NCBI RefSeq assembly: GCF_022605165.1
Contig: NC_063079.1
Span: 72,001-136,000 of the forward strand
Origin: Purpureocillium takamizusanense
Taxonomy: Eukaryota; Ascomycota; Sordariomycetes; Hypocreales; Ophiocordycipitaceae
Length of the DNA stretch: 64,000 bases
Reading direction: 5' to 3'
Part shown: positions 34,968 through 45,676 of the stretch, one piece after another
Layout: each line of letters begins with the position of its first letter
How positions within the stretch are numbered: the stretch's first letter is position 1
Notes under the pieces: generated by a model
What the model was told of the DNA's origin: nothing
What the model saw: only the letters and a program-made list of their open reading frames with translations
Databases searched by the model: none
Position numbers and translations under genes: made by a program

Positions 34968-37001
34968 TCATTTGACCACCTCAAAGCCCTCCATCGCGTC
35001 GAGCGCCCCGCGAATGATGCCACGGTACGCCGGAAGCCCCTCCATGAAGCACATGGGCTCCTTGACCTTGTCCGGCGCGCTGCCGCCCATAAACGTCGAC
35101 GAGTTCAGGGTCGGAACGAGGGTCGTGTCGGCGTAGCGCACGATTCGGTCCTTCCACGCGCGCGCCGCCTCGGGCTTGGGGTCGACGTAGCGCCAGCCCT
35201 CTCGCCGGACCTTGTCGAGGCAGTCGGCGATCCAGCGGCCCTGGGCCTCGACGCTCGAGGGCCCGTTGGAGAGCAGCGTGGGGCCGTGTACGCCGTAGAG
35301 GTGGAACATGTTGGGGTAGCCGGGGACGGTGAGGCCGAGGTACGTGAGCGCGCCGCCGGGGCTCTGGCGCCACTCGTCGCGCAGGGCGGTGCCGTGGATG
35401 CTCTCGAGGCCGAGCTGCGTCATGACTGGTTGGTCACGCGTGTACGTGTCAGTTGTGTTTTTAACGGGTCGTTTCTTGGGGTGGAAGACGACACGATGAG
35501 AGAAAGAAAGGGGGGAGGGGGCACAAAGGGGGACAGAGAAAAGGGGTAGAGAGAAAAGGGGGGAAGGGGCAATAGACACTTGCCTCCCGTCACAATGTCA
35601 AACCCCGTCGCCAGCGCAATCACGTCAAACTCGTGATGCGTCCCGTCCTCGAGCCGGATCCCCGTCTCGGTAAACTCCTTGATGGCGTTGTTGCGAATGT
35701 CCACGACGTCGACGTTGTCGCGGTTAAAGTGCTCATAGTAGCAATACTCGAGACAGGGGCGCTTAATGCCAAAGAAATGCGGCGGCTCCTCCGGCACCAG
35801 CAGGTCCCTCTTCCGGGGGTCACGAATGCGGCCCCGCGTCTTCTTGACCCAAAAGTCGTAAAAGTCGCGGTTGCCCGCCGGGTCGAAGAGGAGGTCCTTG
35901 TGCACGCTCAGCCAGGGGCGGAACCCGCCTCGCCGCCACGCCTCCTCGCGCAGGGCCTCGCGCACCGCGGGCGCGTCGTCGAAGGTGTTGCGCTCCGTCC
36001 AGTCGTACATGAAGCCCGCAAACGTGCGCTCGCGGAGCGTGAAGATCTCGCGGTACCACTGCTTCTTGTCCGCCTCTTGCTCCTCGGCGGAGAGCGGCCG
36101 GAGGCGCATCGGGAGCGCCAGGTTGGGCGTGCGCTGCAGCACCGTCAGCGTGCCCGCCTGTGAGCCCCATGCTTGTGCGATTTGCACGCCCGAGGCACCG
36201 GTGCCGATGACGGCGCAGCGCTTGCCCTCGACGGGGATCTCTCGGTCGGGCCAAAAGGACGAGTGGTGCATCTCGCCCTTGAACGTGTCCATGCCGGGCC
36301 ATTCGGGGACATATCGACGCGAGGCCTATCTCAAGAGCTATCATTAGTGTCCGTGAGTGGGAAAAAGAAGAGAAACTTCGAAGCTTCGGCAACGTACAAA
36401 GCCGGTCCCGAGGATCAAAAACTTGGTCCTCGCCTGCCGCCCATCCGCAGTCCGCACCGTCCACTTGCCCTCGGCGGTATCAAAGCTGCCACCCACGACG
36501 ACCGTGTTGAACGCGCAGTCCTTCTTGACGCCCACGACGCGATCGACGTGGTCAAAGTACGCGCGCAGGTCCTTGTAGGTAGGGTAGTTGCTCGGCCATG
36601 TCCACGTCTCCCAGACGTCGGGCCACGAGAACTGGTACTCGGGCACCTCCGAGTCCACCATGGCGCCCGGGTAGCAGTTCCACCGCCATGTGCCGCCCAG
36701 GTCGTTGCCCGCCTCGAAGATGACGGCCCGGTACCCCCTGTCGCGGAGCGTCCTGAGCATGAAGATGCCGGCTATGTGCCCAGAGCGACGCGCATCATAC
36801 AGTCAGCCATTGACCAGAGCATAATGTAAGGGAAAGAGAAAGGAACACAGGGAATGGGTAGGTCGGACCGAAGCCAGCCCCGACGATGATTGCATCATAC
36901 TCTGCGTCTCGTGCGTAGGGGCCGGGCGCGTCGTCGTGAGCAACGGAATACTCTGAGAGCTCCGTCTTGAACCTCCTCATCGAGGGCACGTCGTCACCCA
37001 T
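34968..37001 (-). CDS. FAD-dependent Baeyer-Villiger monooxygenase
   Basis: Four exons, 37001-36869, 36771-36398, 36325-35584 and 35425-34968, give 568 residues. Introns are 97 nt (weak donor GTCCGA, branch CTGAC), 72 nt (GTACGT) and 158 nt with a GC-AG donor, GCAAGT. The joins read VGAGFAGIFML, GTGFASRRYVPEWPG and ATGFDIVTGVMTQLG. The FAD-binding GxGxxG is at 41-46. The exact BVMO fingerprint FxGxxxHxxxWP is FKGEMHHSSFWP at 184-195. The NADPH-binding GTGASG is at 210-215, and the ATGFD motif precedes the last intron. Such enzymes insert oxygen next to a ketone, giving esters or lactones, using NADPH and a flavin-peroxide. It has no signal peptide. It is convergent with the flotillin gene, the ends 201 bp apart. 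Confidence 0.9.
35426..35583 (-). other. GC-AG intron of the Baeyer-Villiger monooxygenase gene
   Basis: On the coding strand the exon ends GGGAG and the intron starts GCAAGTGTC, the strong consensus seen for GC donors; it ends ACCAACCAG. No GT donor nearby keeps the frame from ATGFDIVTG into MTQLGLES. The interior is pyrimidine-rich on the coding strand. Confidence 0.75.
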
Positions 37002-37909
37002 GGTTGATCACTTCCAGGTCGAAAATTGTCAAGGATGTCTAATGGATGGAACTTGGAAAGCGGAGGGACTTGCGGTCAACTGCGCACGATATGCACGACA
37101 TACACTGTTGGGCAAGAAGAGTTGAACTGCAAGATGCGACGAGATCGCACAGCCTCTAGATGAAATACCGGGGTTAAATAGGCAACCCGTGCCGTTGCAT
37201 CTGCGTTGTATCTGCACATACCTGCATCGTCAGAGTTCCCTTGACCCGCCCGCGCGCAATCATCTGTGCGCAGAAGCGACTCTTCGGACGTCTTGCCCCG
37301 ACCGCGGCCGAGATGCAGACCGACGTGGGGCGAGAGGAGTCTCGATGCCTGCAGTTGGCGCGTCGGAAGGTCCTCTCCGCTTGCGAAGGTACCATCGTGC
37401 AAAGGCCAGACCATCTCAAGCATGGTTCCCGTCGACGCGAACCCCAGCATTGCATATGCACAAGGCGCCGCCGCGCCCTCGCTGCACCGGCGGGAGACGT
37501 GATGGCGTCGCGGCCGACGTAACGGCCGTTTAGATGGGGAGCTCCCCAGCCGTCTGTGCCTCGGCCCGCATACCCTGCCTTCCCTTTGGCCTCGAACAAC
37601 GTAAGCGCGGGGCCCGGCTGACTGTTTATTAATTCGCCGTTCACGGGATCTCATCAAAAAGGCGGCTTGGGGAAGAGGTGAAATGTCGCAGAGCCGCCCA
37701 TGGAGTGCAGCCGCACAGGATCACATGGCGAGCACTTGAGTCACGATTCCCCCGGATGACGTCGTCGTGTTTATGTACAGTAGTCTCCTCTGTTTAATGT
37801 CTTGGAAGAAAACGAATGTACTGCACCTCCAGCCGGGGCCAATGCCTCCATCCGTCATGAACATCCTGTCTGCGTTGCATCCATATTCAGACGTCCATCA
37901 CCAGCCGGT
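37002..37909. other. Intergenic region, no gene recognised
   Basis: About 0.9 kb between the 5' end of the monooxygenase and the 3' end of the HeLo-like gene. Overlapping frames at 37.1-37.65 kb on both strands are GC-driven and domain-free. Confidence 0.4.
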
Positions 37910-38932
37910 TCACGTGCTCTTCCTAAAGTACACGCTGGGGCCATTGATCTGGCAAGTCTCTTGCACGTCTCCTTCACTGCTGAAGCTGGCGTTGGACCCC
38001 GAATTCACGCTGGGGACGGTAGTTGCACTGGCGTTGGTGTGATAGCCCGAAAGGCTTGCAATGTCTAGTGTGGCCACCAGGTCGCCTTCCACGTAAAACG
38101 TGCTCCCGTTGCGCTGCTCTCCAGGCCCCTCCTTCTTCGCGTCTCGGTGCTCCGTCGTGTCCTTCAGACCAGGCAAGATGGCGGCGGCGCCCTCGACTCG
38201 GGCGCCGTTCCACTGATTCACGTTGGGCCCCGCGTAGTTGCCCACGTGGTTGGCTCTGGAGCCCCGTCGAAGCGCTGCAGAATCACGGGCCCCATTGATT
38301 TGAAGTAAAACGCCGTTGGAGTCTACATTCGGCACGGAAAGCCTGCGACCCTCTCCACGATACGCGTCAGAAGGAGCCGAGTGCGCCATGACAGTGCTGT
38401 TCTCGCTCTGTCCCCGCGGAGGAAAAGCTTCAAGTATGCGATCGCGTCCGGTCTCGTTGGTGATGATCTGGGTTCGAGTGCCGGACATGGTGTTCTCTTG
38501 GTCTCTTTCAGGGGTACCGATGAGCCTGTTGATATTCACGTTTATTTGTTGCACCTTCTGTAAAGTGACGTCGTCCATGTAAAGCAACAGGCTCGTCTTT
38601 TGACGCTCGACGGCGCTTATGGCGTTGTTGAGGTCCTGTTGCTTATGGAGCAGAAAGAAGGCCCGCGTCAGCCACTGCTTGCCGAGGATGGTCGCAAGAC
38701 CTGTCTGTTGAATCAGCTCCAAGAGAGTTTTGGTATACCGTTCGACCTCCGGCGTTTGTAAGGAGGGATTCTTAGTTATCAGGTCCGACAATTGGCTCAC
38801 TTCTGTAAGCTCCCTGTTGTAGTTTTCCAGCGTTTTTGTAGACTTCTTGAGGCCGTGTATATGGCTCGAGATCGACAGGCAGAGTTGGCCCAACTGCACT
38901 GCCGCACTAACGACGCCTACGACCTCAGCCAT
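37910..38932 (-). CDS. Stand-alone HeLo-like N-terminal domain protein (fungal STAND/NLR-type N domain)
   Basis: Single exon, 340 residues from the ATG at 38932 (MAEVVGVVSAAVQLGQLCLS), the typical start of the fungal N-terminal domain found on STAND/NLR proteins; the frame is open upstream but unlike the family. Residues 1 to about 125 are predicted helical: a hydrophobic first helix, then LKKSTKTLENYNRELTEVSQ and a hydrophobic ARAFFLLHKQQDLNNAI-type helix. No NACHT or NB-ARC domain follows. The C-terminal half is polar and contains four Q-x-N-G motifs (residues 211, 240, 273, 328), two of them followed by AR (QINGARD, QWNGARV). These resemble HET-s-related amyloid motifs, which is inference. 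The protein may act in heterokaryon incompatibility or innate-immunity-like signalling. Confidence 0.75.
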   Translation of the reverse strand: MAEVVGVVSAAVQLGQLCLSISSHIHGLKKSTKTLENYNRELTEVSQLSDLITKNPSLQTPEVERYTKTLLELIQQTGLATILGKQWLTRAFFLLHKQQDLNNAISAVERQKTSLLLYMDDVTLQKVQQINVNINRLIGTPERDQENTMSGTRTQIITNETGRDRILEAFPPRGQSENSTVMAHSAPSDAYRGEGRRLSVPNVDSNGVLLQINGARDSAALRRGSRANHVGNYAGPNVNQWNGARVEGAAAILPGLKDTTEHRDAKKEGPGEQRNGSTFYVEGDLVATLDIASLSGYHTNASATTVPSVNSGSNASFSSEGDVQETCQINGPSVYFRKST

Positions 38933-40819
38933 TTTGCCTTGTTTTCCAGCCGGGTCACGTTGACATAAAGCCGCCTGGGCGGACGGGACCAAAAAAGCCC
39001 TGATTCGCCCCAGTACCTTGCTGCCGGGTTCAAGGGTATTGCGAGGTCTCACGGCTGTCGGGGGAGGGACTGCAAGGCAGTGAACAACGGCTGAGGTTCT
39101 GCTGACAGGCAAACTCGAGGCGTTCCAGAGCTGAAGGTCACGAAGCCTCATGCAAGGATGTCGACGGGGGGGAAACTTGCGGGCGTCGAGATGGCTTCAG
39201 GCCCGGCGGCCGCAGCGGGGGGTCGTGATCGGAGACCGGGATGAACGCGAAAGTTGGAGGGGCGGGTTGAGGGCGGGGACACTGCCCCAGACTCGGCTGC
39301 CTTGTTCTGAAATCGAGTGCCGGGTCGTGTCCAAAGAGACTTTTTTTCTTCTGTCATGTTGCCGCCGCCGAGTTGTCGAGCATGCTGTGCGAGTTGACTC
39401 CGCGTCGAGCGAAGAACAAGCTAAGACTGCTGAACATTGATGGCATCATTTTGGCGCGGTACGGCAGCCGGACGGATCCTGCCACCTTGCTGAGCTTTTC
39501 TCGTCATTTAATTAATTCTGTAGAGGGGACACAAGACTTACTGTACCGGTGTAAGAGAGGCGGGGACGGCGAGGCAACGAGGCTCGGAGACATTGGTGTG
39601 GTTGCACAAGGACTCTCTTTATACGTCGGCGCCGTGGACTTTGGTGGGGGTGGGGATGAGGTGGCCGGGGGGCCTGCAGATGCCCACACTTGTGCAGATT
39701 GTCGAGGGGCTGGGAAGGTGTGGCAGCTCTGCAAGTTTCCTCAGTTGTTGGGCGTCCGAAGTGTTGGCCGGGCCAGCGTCGTGGGCGAATACCGATCTGG
39801 TCTGGGTGGTGGTGGTGAGCAATGCCACAAAAGACAACCCCCTCGACAGTGAGGCGAGTCGATGCGTGTGGACTTGAGATTGGCAAGGAAGCAAGCAGGA
39901 AAGGAGGAAAAAGGCATCCAATGTTCAACGCGGAGCGATTCCGGAGCGCAGACATCTCTTTCTCTCTCCCCTCCTCTTTCTCTCTCTCCCATCGGCCCCT
40001 TATTATATGTAGGCGGCGCTCGGCCGACGCACAAAGTTGGAGGCCACATTTTACTGAGCCACACCGCCCGAGCAACGTGCCGTTCCGCTACGGGATAGTA
40101 GAGTCAGCGCTGGGCAACGATGGTCGGCATGTTGTGCCACCACAGTGTCATGGCAGCCACGCAACTGGTGGACTGACAGAGGGGGGCGGAGCGGCCCGAG
40201 GGGTTGCGTTATCTGTAAGACCAATGATGGCGGCATGATACACCGAGAAAGTCAATCATGAAGTACAAAGTATGCCTGGGGAATTGGCCTCTGCGACTCG
40301 TCGATAGGTACAGAAACAACGAACGGCGGCGGCGGACAGAGGCGATGCACCGGTGCGGTGCGGTCAAGCGACTTGGACGGCGTTCTTCTAGCCTCGCCTC
40401 GCTAGTTCGTAACGTCATCCTACCTGCTGCGGCTCAAGGCGACCAGGAGCGTCACGGGCGGTGTCGTAGGCTCATCAACTGGGCTCATCAGCCGGGCGAC
40501 ATGGCAAGAGCAATAACTGAACCCGCCTGTGCGACCACAAGGAGGCAGCCGGACCAGCCGAGAGGGATGGACCTCGCTTGCAATGTAGAGCGAACTCCAC
40601 TTGCAGAGCGAAATCAAACGCAGAGCGAACTCTTTGGGACTCTATACTACTTCGTACGTACCACCCGACCACGAACGCTGTCTCTCATCTTCACCCGCCA
40701 TCTCGCTTCTTGGCGTCACAAAGGGTTGCACGCTCGTCTCGTCTCGTGGAGACACTGCATCGTCCCCGGCCACGACTCTGGAACATAGATTGGTATCGCC
40801 ACCGGGCCGTACTACGATA
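38933..40819. other. Intergenic region between divergent genes
   Basis: About 1.9 kb; no supported gene. It includes a TC-rich run (39957-39995) and, towards the right, the promoter of the two-exon gene at 40820. Frames of up to about 190 codons on both strands are domain-free. Confidence 0.4.
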
Positions 40820-41521
40820 ATGTCGCCAATTACGGGGCTGGATGCGGGCGAGGGTGCTCCGAAGAAACACGCGGCAGATGGCGACGGGGTTTCAGCCGTC
40901 ATCATGCAATGCATGTCGGGTGCTGCCGCACCCGCGCCCGGTGAGATAACCAGTAGTGGTCGCACATATCTTGGGGCGAGCAACGCAACGCTTGGGGGCC
41001 ATCAGCAGAATGGCGATACCTATGGGCCGCAGACGCTCTCGCAGTCGACGGCCACCACCACCACGGTCTTTAATCTCATCACCGTAGGTGGCCAGGGAGA
41101 TTGAATAGAGGAGGGGGTCCTTGAGATGGGAGACTGACTTTGTTGGCAGGTGGACACCGTCAATTTCCACGTCAACAACGCCCCCGGACCAACCGAGCAT
41201 CCTCTGTTCGGCGCCATCAAGCGCTTGGCAATCGGCATCTCTGCATTTCTTGCCCAGATCCCTTGGGCACTTGCGACCCTGAGGGGCTCGCATGTAGGAT
41301 CGACCATCGAGTACTACCTCGTCCAGCCCATCTGGCTGCTGCTCAAATATCTCTTCTGCGCTGCTTCTCATGGTGGGCCTCCGACGAAGCACCGGGTCGG
41401 TTCAGCTACCCAGCCCCGACCACCCGCCCCGAGCTCCCCATCCAGCGCTCGTACCAATTCATTCCGTGGCTTCGATTTTAGCCGCTTCCGCCGCAGGAGG
41501 TTTGTACTGTTGCACTTGTAA
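40820..41521 (+). CDS. Small hypothetical membrane-associated protein, two exons
   Basis: Exons 40820-41083 and 41150-41521 give 211 residues. The 66-nt intron has donor GTAGGT, a CTGAC branch and acceptor GGCAG, in phase 0; it joins TTTTVFNLIT to VDTVNFHVNNAPGPTEH. The N-terminal 88 residues are polar and Gly/Ala/Thr-rich. The second exon has two hydrophobic stretches (LAIGISAFLAQIPWALATL and YYLVQPIWLLLKYLFCAA), then a Pro/Ser-rich and Arg-rich tail. I do not recognise the family. The gene model is supported by the clean splice and by coding-like composition; the far C-terminus (FRRRRFVLLHL) is less certain and might hide another intron. Confidence 0.55.
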
Positions 41522-42472
41522 GGCAGTACGTGGCGCAAGAGTGGTGTGCTGATGCGAGTAGTACCTGTTGAAGCCAGCCTGACGACTGATGATGATCGAT
41601 TTATTACGGCTACTATAAGCGGGCGGCGACGGGTCGATAACGGGCAGGCGTCGATGGCAAAATGCATACTGGCAGGGGGGGGCGGCATTACCAGTCGATG
41701 GCGACGGCGGCGGCGACGGCGGATGTAGCCTCGAGACAGAGGAGGGATTGCTGGGAGCTTCTGTCGCTAGTATCGCTCTTGTATATATATGTCGCCCATA
41801 CGTACACTGTACATGCTTGTTTGGCTGAGAAGAGGGCGCATTAGACCATGGCATGCCGCTTTCGCTCTTCCACTAGTTGCGCGTGGACGTACATATAATT
41901 TGCCTCGCCGGTTCCTCGGCATGCTGGGTGCAATGCCGTCGGAGCCACCGAACGTGCATGTTTTCTACAGCCCCAGTGGCACAAGTAGCACTGCCTGTTG
42001 GCGCAAGTTCTCGAAGCCGCCGCTCAACCATCCCTGCCAATATGTCGGCGAGGGCGAGCAACAGTCGCCAACCGCATCGACGAGATCCAACTTGCCACCT
42101 ATCCCATCCCCTTCTTTGTTTGAAGATATTGATGAGACCCATTCATGAAACTGGCGGCGCAAAGTTGACTTCTTGATCTCTAGAGTCTCTAGACCGACGT
42201 CGCAGAGCAGCTCAAGAGTGCCCGGGCTGACGTTGCGCCGCTCTTACTTACACGGACCTCTCTGTCGCTCGCGCCTTGCTTGGCTTGGCCCTGGCGCCGC
42301 CTCAGCCGCAATCAGATAAACAAAAGTGTGCACTTTGTTTCAACGTCCTTCCAAGCCATGGCGGCATGTCGCCATGGGCGCAAACACTTTCCTGTTGGGA
42401 AACATCATGGGCGGTTGACGTGACGTTGACGTGCTCCCCCCCCATCTCACGCCCACGCCCACCCATCGTCGC
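41522..42472. other. Intergenic region, no gene recognised
   Basis: 0.95 kb between two plus-strand genes. It contains TATATATATG-like sequence at about 41780-41792 and 700 bp of mixed sequence. No convincing frame. Confidence 0.4.
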
Positions 42473-43819
42473 ATGGAGGACTCGTCGTGCGCGCCCCGTG
42501 GCTTCGAGGCCGTCATCACGACGCTGTCCTTTTACGTCCTCTGCATATCCTGGTGGCTCGTCGACGTGCCCCTGCTCTTTGTCAAGCCCTCGCCCCCGCC
42601 GCCACCGCCGCCACGGCAAGTCGACAACAACAGCAGCATCGACAACAACGCCTCCTCGTCGTCGTCGGTGTTGTCGTCGTCACCCGGGCGCGTACGCCTC
42701 TTCCTTCGCGCCGTGGCGTGGAACGGCATCCGCGCAGTCCAGCCGACGTACATTGGCCTCATCGCCCTCGCCCGCGCCGTCTCGGACGGGCGCAACAGCA
42801 CCTCGGCCTGGCCGCTGCTGTACTACTTTGGCGATGCCCTGCCGAACCACCCCCCGGCGCTCCGCCCGACCGCCTTACAATGGATCAAGGTCGTTGCCCT
42901 TGACGGCGTCGCCCTCGTGACGGAGATACTCCTCGTCGTCTATGGATACTACACCTCGAGCGCCTCCTCCTCCCGCCATTACGACGTCCGCATCTTTGCC
43001 TCGGGCATGTGGATTCTCTCCGCGACGCCGTCCTGCGTCCTCGGCGCATACCTCCTCCTGTTCGTGTCGCGACGCGCCAGTCGCCTCCATCGCAACTGGC
43101 GGCTCGCCACGGCGGGCACCCTCCTCGTCGCCGCGGGGCTGGCCCTCATCCTCGCCCTGCACTTTTCCGTCCCGCCAAAGGACAGGGTCCCCGCGGCGGC
43201 GGGCATCATGGCCATGCAGTGGGCCCTGTCGCTGCTGCCCCTGGTCGCGTGCCGGTGCAGCTGCTGCGGCAGCGGTGCCAGGGGCATGCCCTGGCGCATC
43301 GTGTACTTGATCTTCGCCGTCGCGGTGCGCACCCTGACGCTGACGCTCGAAGTGAGCAGCTCGTCCTTTTCCAACGAGTTCTGGTTCTGCCGCGTGCCGC
43401 CCCAGGTCGGCGGCTGGCTGACGGGCGTGTTTGGCGGCGCGCTGCTCTTCGGCTTCGCCATCAAGGGGCTTGTCGACGCGGAGCGGTGGAGGCCGGAGCT
43501 CGTCAAGGTCTGGAAGGGTGAGCAGCAGGGCGCATTGACTGCCGAAGAGGCGTACGTGCCGCTCCAGGATGACGAGGAGCGACAGACAGGACCGCCTCCG
43601 CCGCATTCGCCTCCGCCCCCTTTTATATCACATCAGCCGCAGCAGTCGCAGCAGCAGCAAGGGGGTAACCATGCCGAGTCCGAGGACATGCTCAACGCAG
43701 AGGGGCTTGCGCGACGGTCAACTGATCTGCCATCGTATCAGGATGCGACGCGCCGGACTGACACGATGCCGCCTTCCTACGGCGAGGCCGCTCCGGATGG
43801 TCAGTTGGTGTTTGACTGA
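42473..43819 (+). CDS. Multi-pass membrane protein with C-terminal PPxY motif
   Basis: Single exon, 448 residues from the ATG at 42473 (MEDSSCAPRGFEAV). About seven hydrophobic segments are seen: VITTLSFYVLCISWWLVDV near the N-terminus, LDGVALVTEILLVVYGYY, WILSATPSCVLGAYLLLFV, TAGTLLVAAGLALILALHF, IMAMQWALSLLPLVA, IVYLIFAVAVRTLTLTL and WLTGVFGGALLFGFAI. The cytosolic-type tail of about 100 residues is Pro/Gln-rich and ends with LPSY (419-422) and PPSY (433-436). PPxY is the ligand of WW domains of Nedd4/Rsp5 ubiquitin ligases, so arrestin-independent ubiquitylation and endocytosis are plausible. I do not recognise a transporter or receptor family. Confidence 0.7.
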   Translation: MEDSSCAPRGFEAVITTLSFYVLCISWWLVDVPLLFVKPSPPPPPPPRQVDNNSSIDNNASSSSSVLSSSPGRVRLFLRAVAWNGIRAVQPTYIGLIALARAVSDGRNSTSAWPLLYYFGDALPNHPPALRPTALQWIKVVALDGVALVTEILLVVYGYYTSSASSSRHYDVRIFASGMWILSATPSCVLGAYLLLFVSRRASRLHRNWRLATAGTLLVAAGLALILALHFSVPPKDRVPAAAGIMAMQWALSLLPLVACRCSCCGSGARGMPWRIVYLIFAVAVRTLTLTLEVSSSSFSNEFWFCRVPPQVGGWLTGVFGGALLFGFAIKGLVDAERWRPELVKVWKGEQQGALTAEEAYVPLQDDEERQTGPPPPHSPPPPFISHQPQQSQQQQGGNHAESEDMLNAEGLARRSTDLPSYQDATRRTDTMPPSYGEAAPDGQLVFD

Positions 43820-45056
43820 GACGGTACTTTGGTAGCTCAATACAAAGAAGCCTAATTTGCCCGAAGCCTTGACATGGGCTCCCCAGAAGGCTGCGTTCCC
43901 TTGGCCTCGCATCGACAGCCATCCAATCTTCCGTTGCCCATTGGTGCATCGTGAATGGGGGTTTTAGGCACCATTGCATAAGACCTCAGAACTAGCGGCA
44001 TTGTATTGTCCCATAAGAGCCGCAATGAGAGGAACAATGGGAATAAGTCGGACTTTGACTTTGAAGCACCGTAGTGTGGAGCGACTGTCCCAATGCTGCT
44101 GTTTGTTTATTGCTTAGACTCGTCTGGGCTTATACGGAGGTGCGCTGAGATGACAATCCGTCTGCGACTTCGGTTGCCGCACGGCCCTTTATACACGAAT
44201 CATCCGGAACAAACCTCATACACGCGGCCGGCTTGGCCTCATCATTCTCTTTAATCCCAATTGCCAACACAACATTGCATGACAAAAGGGTTTGGCTCGT
44301 GACGCACAACATTGCGAATACGGGAATTTCCCCCCCTCCCCTATGCGCTCCTTGAGGATGGCAGACTTTCTGTGACTACTCTTCAGAAGCAAAATAAATG
44401 GAGAACATGGGGTTAAGCGACGAGTCCGAGACTTACACCAGCCGTAGGTAGGGCCATACATGAACCTTCCAAGATGCTGCCAACGTCGCAGCACGCATAT
44501 ACGTAGCCAAAAGACATGGCATGGCAGCTCATCCAAGCAGGGTCTGTAGACTGAAAAGGTGTCAACAGCATGCCGGAGGACACAATATGCACATTTCTTG
44601 AGACAAATGAGAAAGCGACAGCAGACAGCTGACGCGGCAACTCTTAATCCTTTGAAAGTTGGCAAGGCCATCCTGCTTCGATCCAATAACTTTGGGGACG
44701 TTGGGGACTAACAACACTCTCCTCCTCCGTTGGATGTGTATGATACAGGGCACCAATCGCAATTTATGTATGTTGTAGGTCTCGAAACAACTACTCGGGG
44801 AAACCTACAAGAGGCTCGCGCCGACCCCGCATCACATGTTGGTAGCCTGTCGTCTGGAGCCATGTGTCCTTGGAGGATCGTAGACGTACCGACCAGGTTG
44901 CGTCAAGTCGGATGGGTGAGCGAGCTGTCGTGCGTAAACATCCCCCCAACCTCACTCCGTCTCCGTTGACCAAACTTTCACGCTTCATCATCTTGAGTCA
45001 AAAAGCATTCTTCTCCATCTCGCAATCCATTTGTCTGTGAAATCATCTCACCACCA
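43820..45056. other. Intergenic region, no gene recognised
   Basis: 1.2 kb with short frames on both strands only. No domain, splice pair or RNA gene is seen. Confidence 0.4.
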
Positions 45057-45461
45057 ATGGAAGAAGCCTGTGGACTCACGCACCCGTTGGAATTCCATAC
45101 CCCCGGGTGGCACGCGGCCGCCAACACGCCCGTCGTCGACGGCAAGTACCTGGACCGGGCGACGGGCCAAGTTCGCACAGCAGCAGATCACGTAGAGTAC
45201 GATGGCCCACCGGCAGTGGACATCATCATCCGGAACGTTCACGAGAGCTCGGTTGAGTGCGTCTTCCGCGCTGCTCGGCCATTTCCTCTGCGCGCGCTTC
45301 TGTGCCACATGGCGCGCCTTCTCGAAGAGAAGAATATAGAGCTCGACTCGCTCTTTGCGGCGCCGTATGCGATTCGGGTCACCCTTGCGCACGAGTTCAC
45401 ACACGAAGAGTTCTACGACATTGCTATTGAGATGGCGAATGGTATATGGAGCAGGAAATAA
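45057..45461 (+). CDS. Small hypothetical protein
   Basis: Single exon, 134 residues, starting MEEACGLTHPLEFHTPGWH after CACCACCAATGG. The middle (VDIIIRNVHESSVECVFRAA) and C-terminal half (LLCHMARLLEEKNIELDSLF and HEFTHEEFYDIAIEMANGIW) are amphipathic with no signal peptide or membrane segment. Codon third positions favour C/G as in neighbouring genes. The minus strand is also open across this region, but that frame runs on into the antisense of the DUF2236 gene and looks like a shadow. Family unknown. The gene is convergent with the DUF2236 gene, whose end lies 215 bp away. Confidence 0.5.
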   Translation: MEEACGLTHPLEFHTPGWHAAANTPVVDGKYLDRATGQVRTAADHVEYDGPPAVDIIIRNVHESSVECVFRAARPFPLRALLCHMARLLEEKNIELDSLFAAPYAIRVTLAHEFTHEEFYDIAIEMANGIWSRK

Positions 45462-45676
45462 GTGACTATGACTATGCGGAAACGCCGAGTGGGAGATACG
45501 GGCTTGGTAACAGGACAGGACATGAAGAGAGGACCACAGGACTGGTAGTGTATTGCGTGAATCTGCTTGAAACGAGCGGGTATTATTGGAAGATCCGTTC
45601 ACGTCCCGGATAGTTGAATGGGCAACATGAAGCCCCAAGGTCGTGGCTGAGGCTTTTGGCGTAAAGTGTTCCGTAC

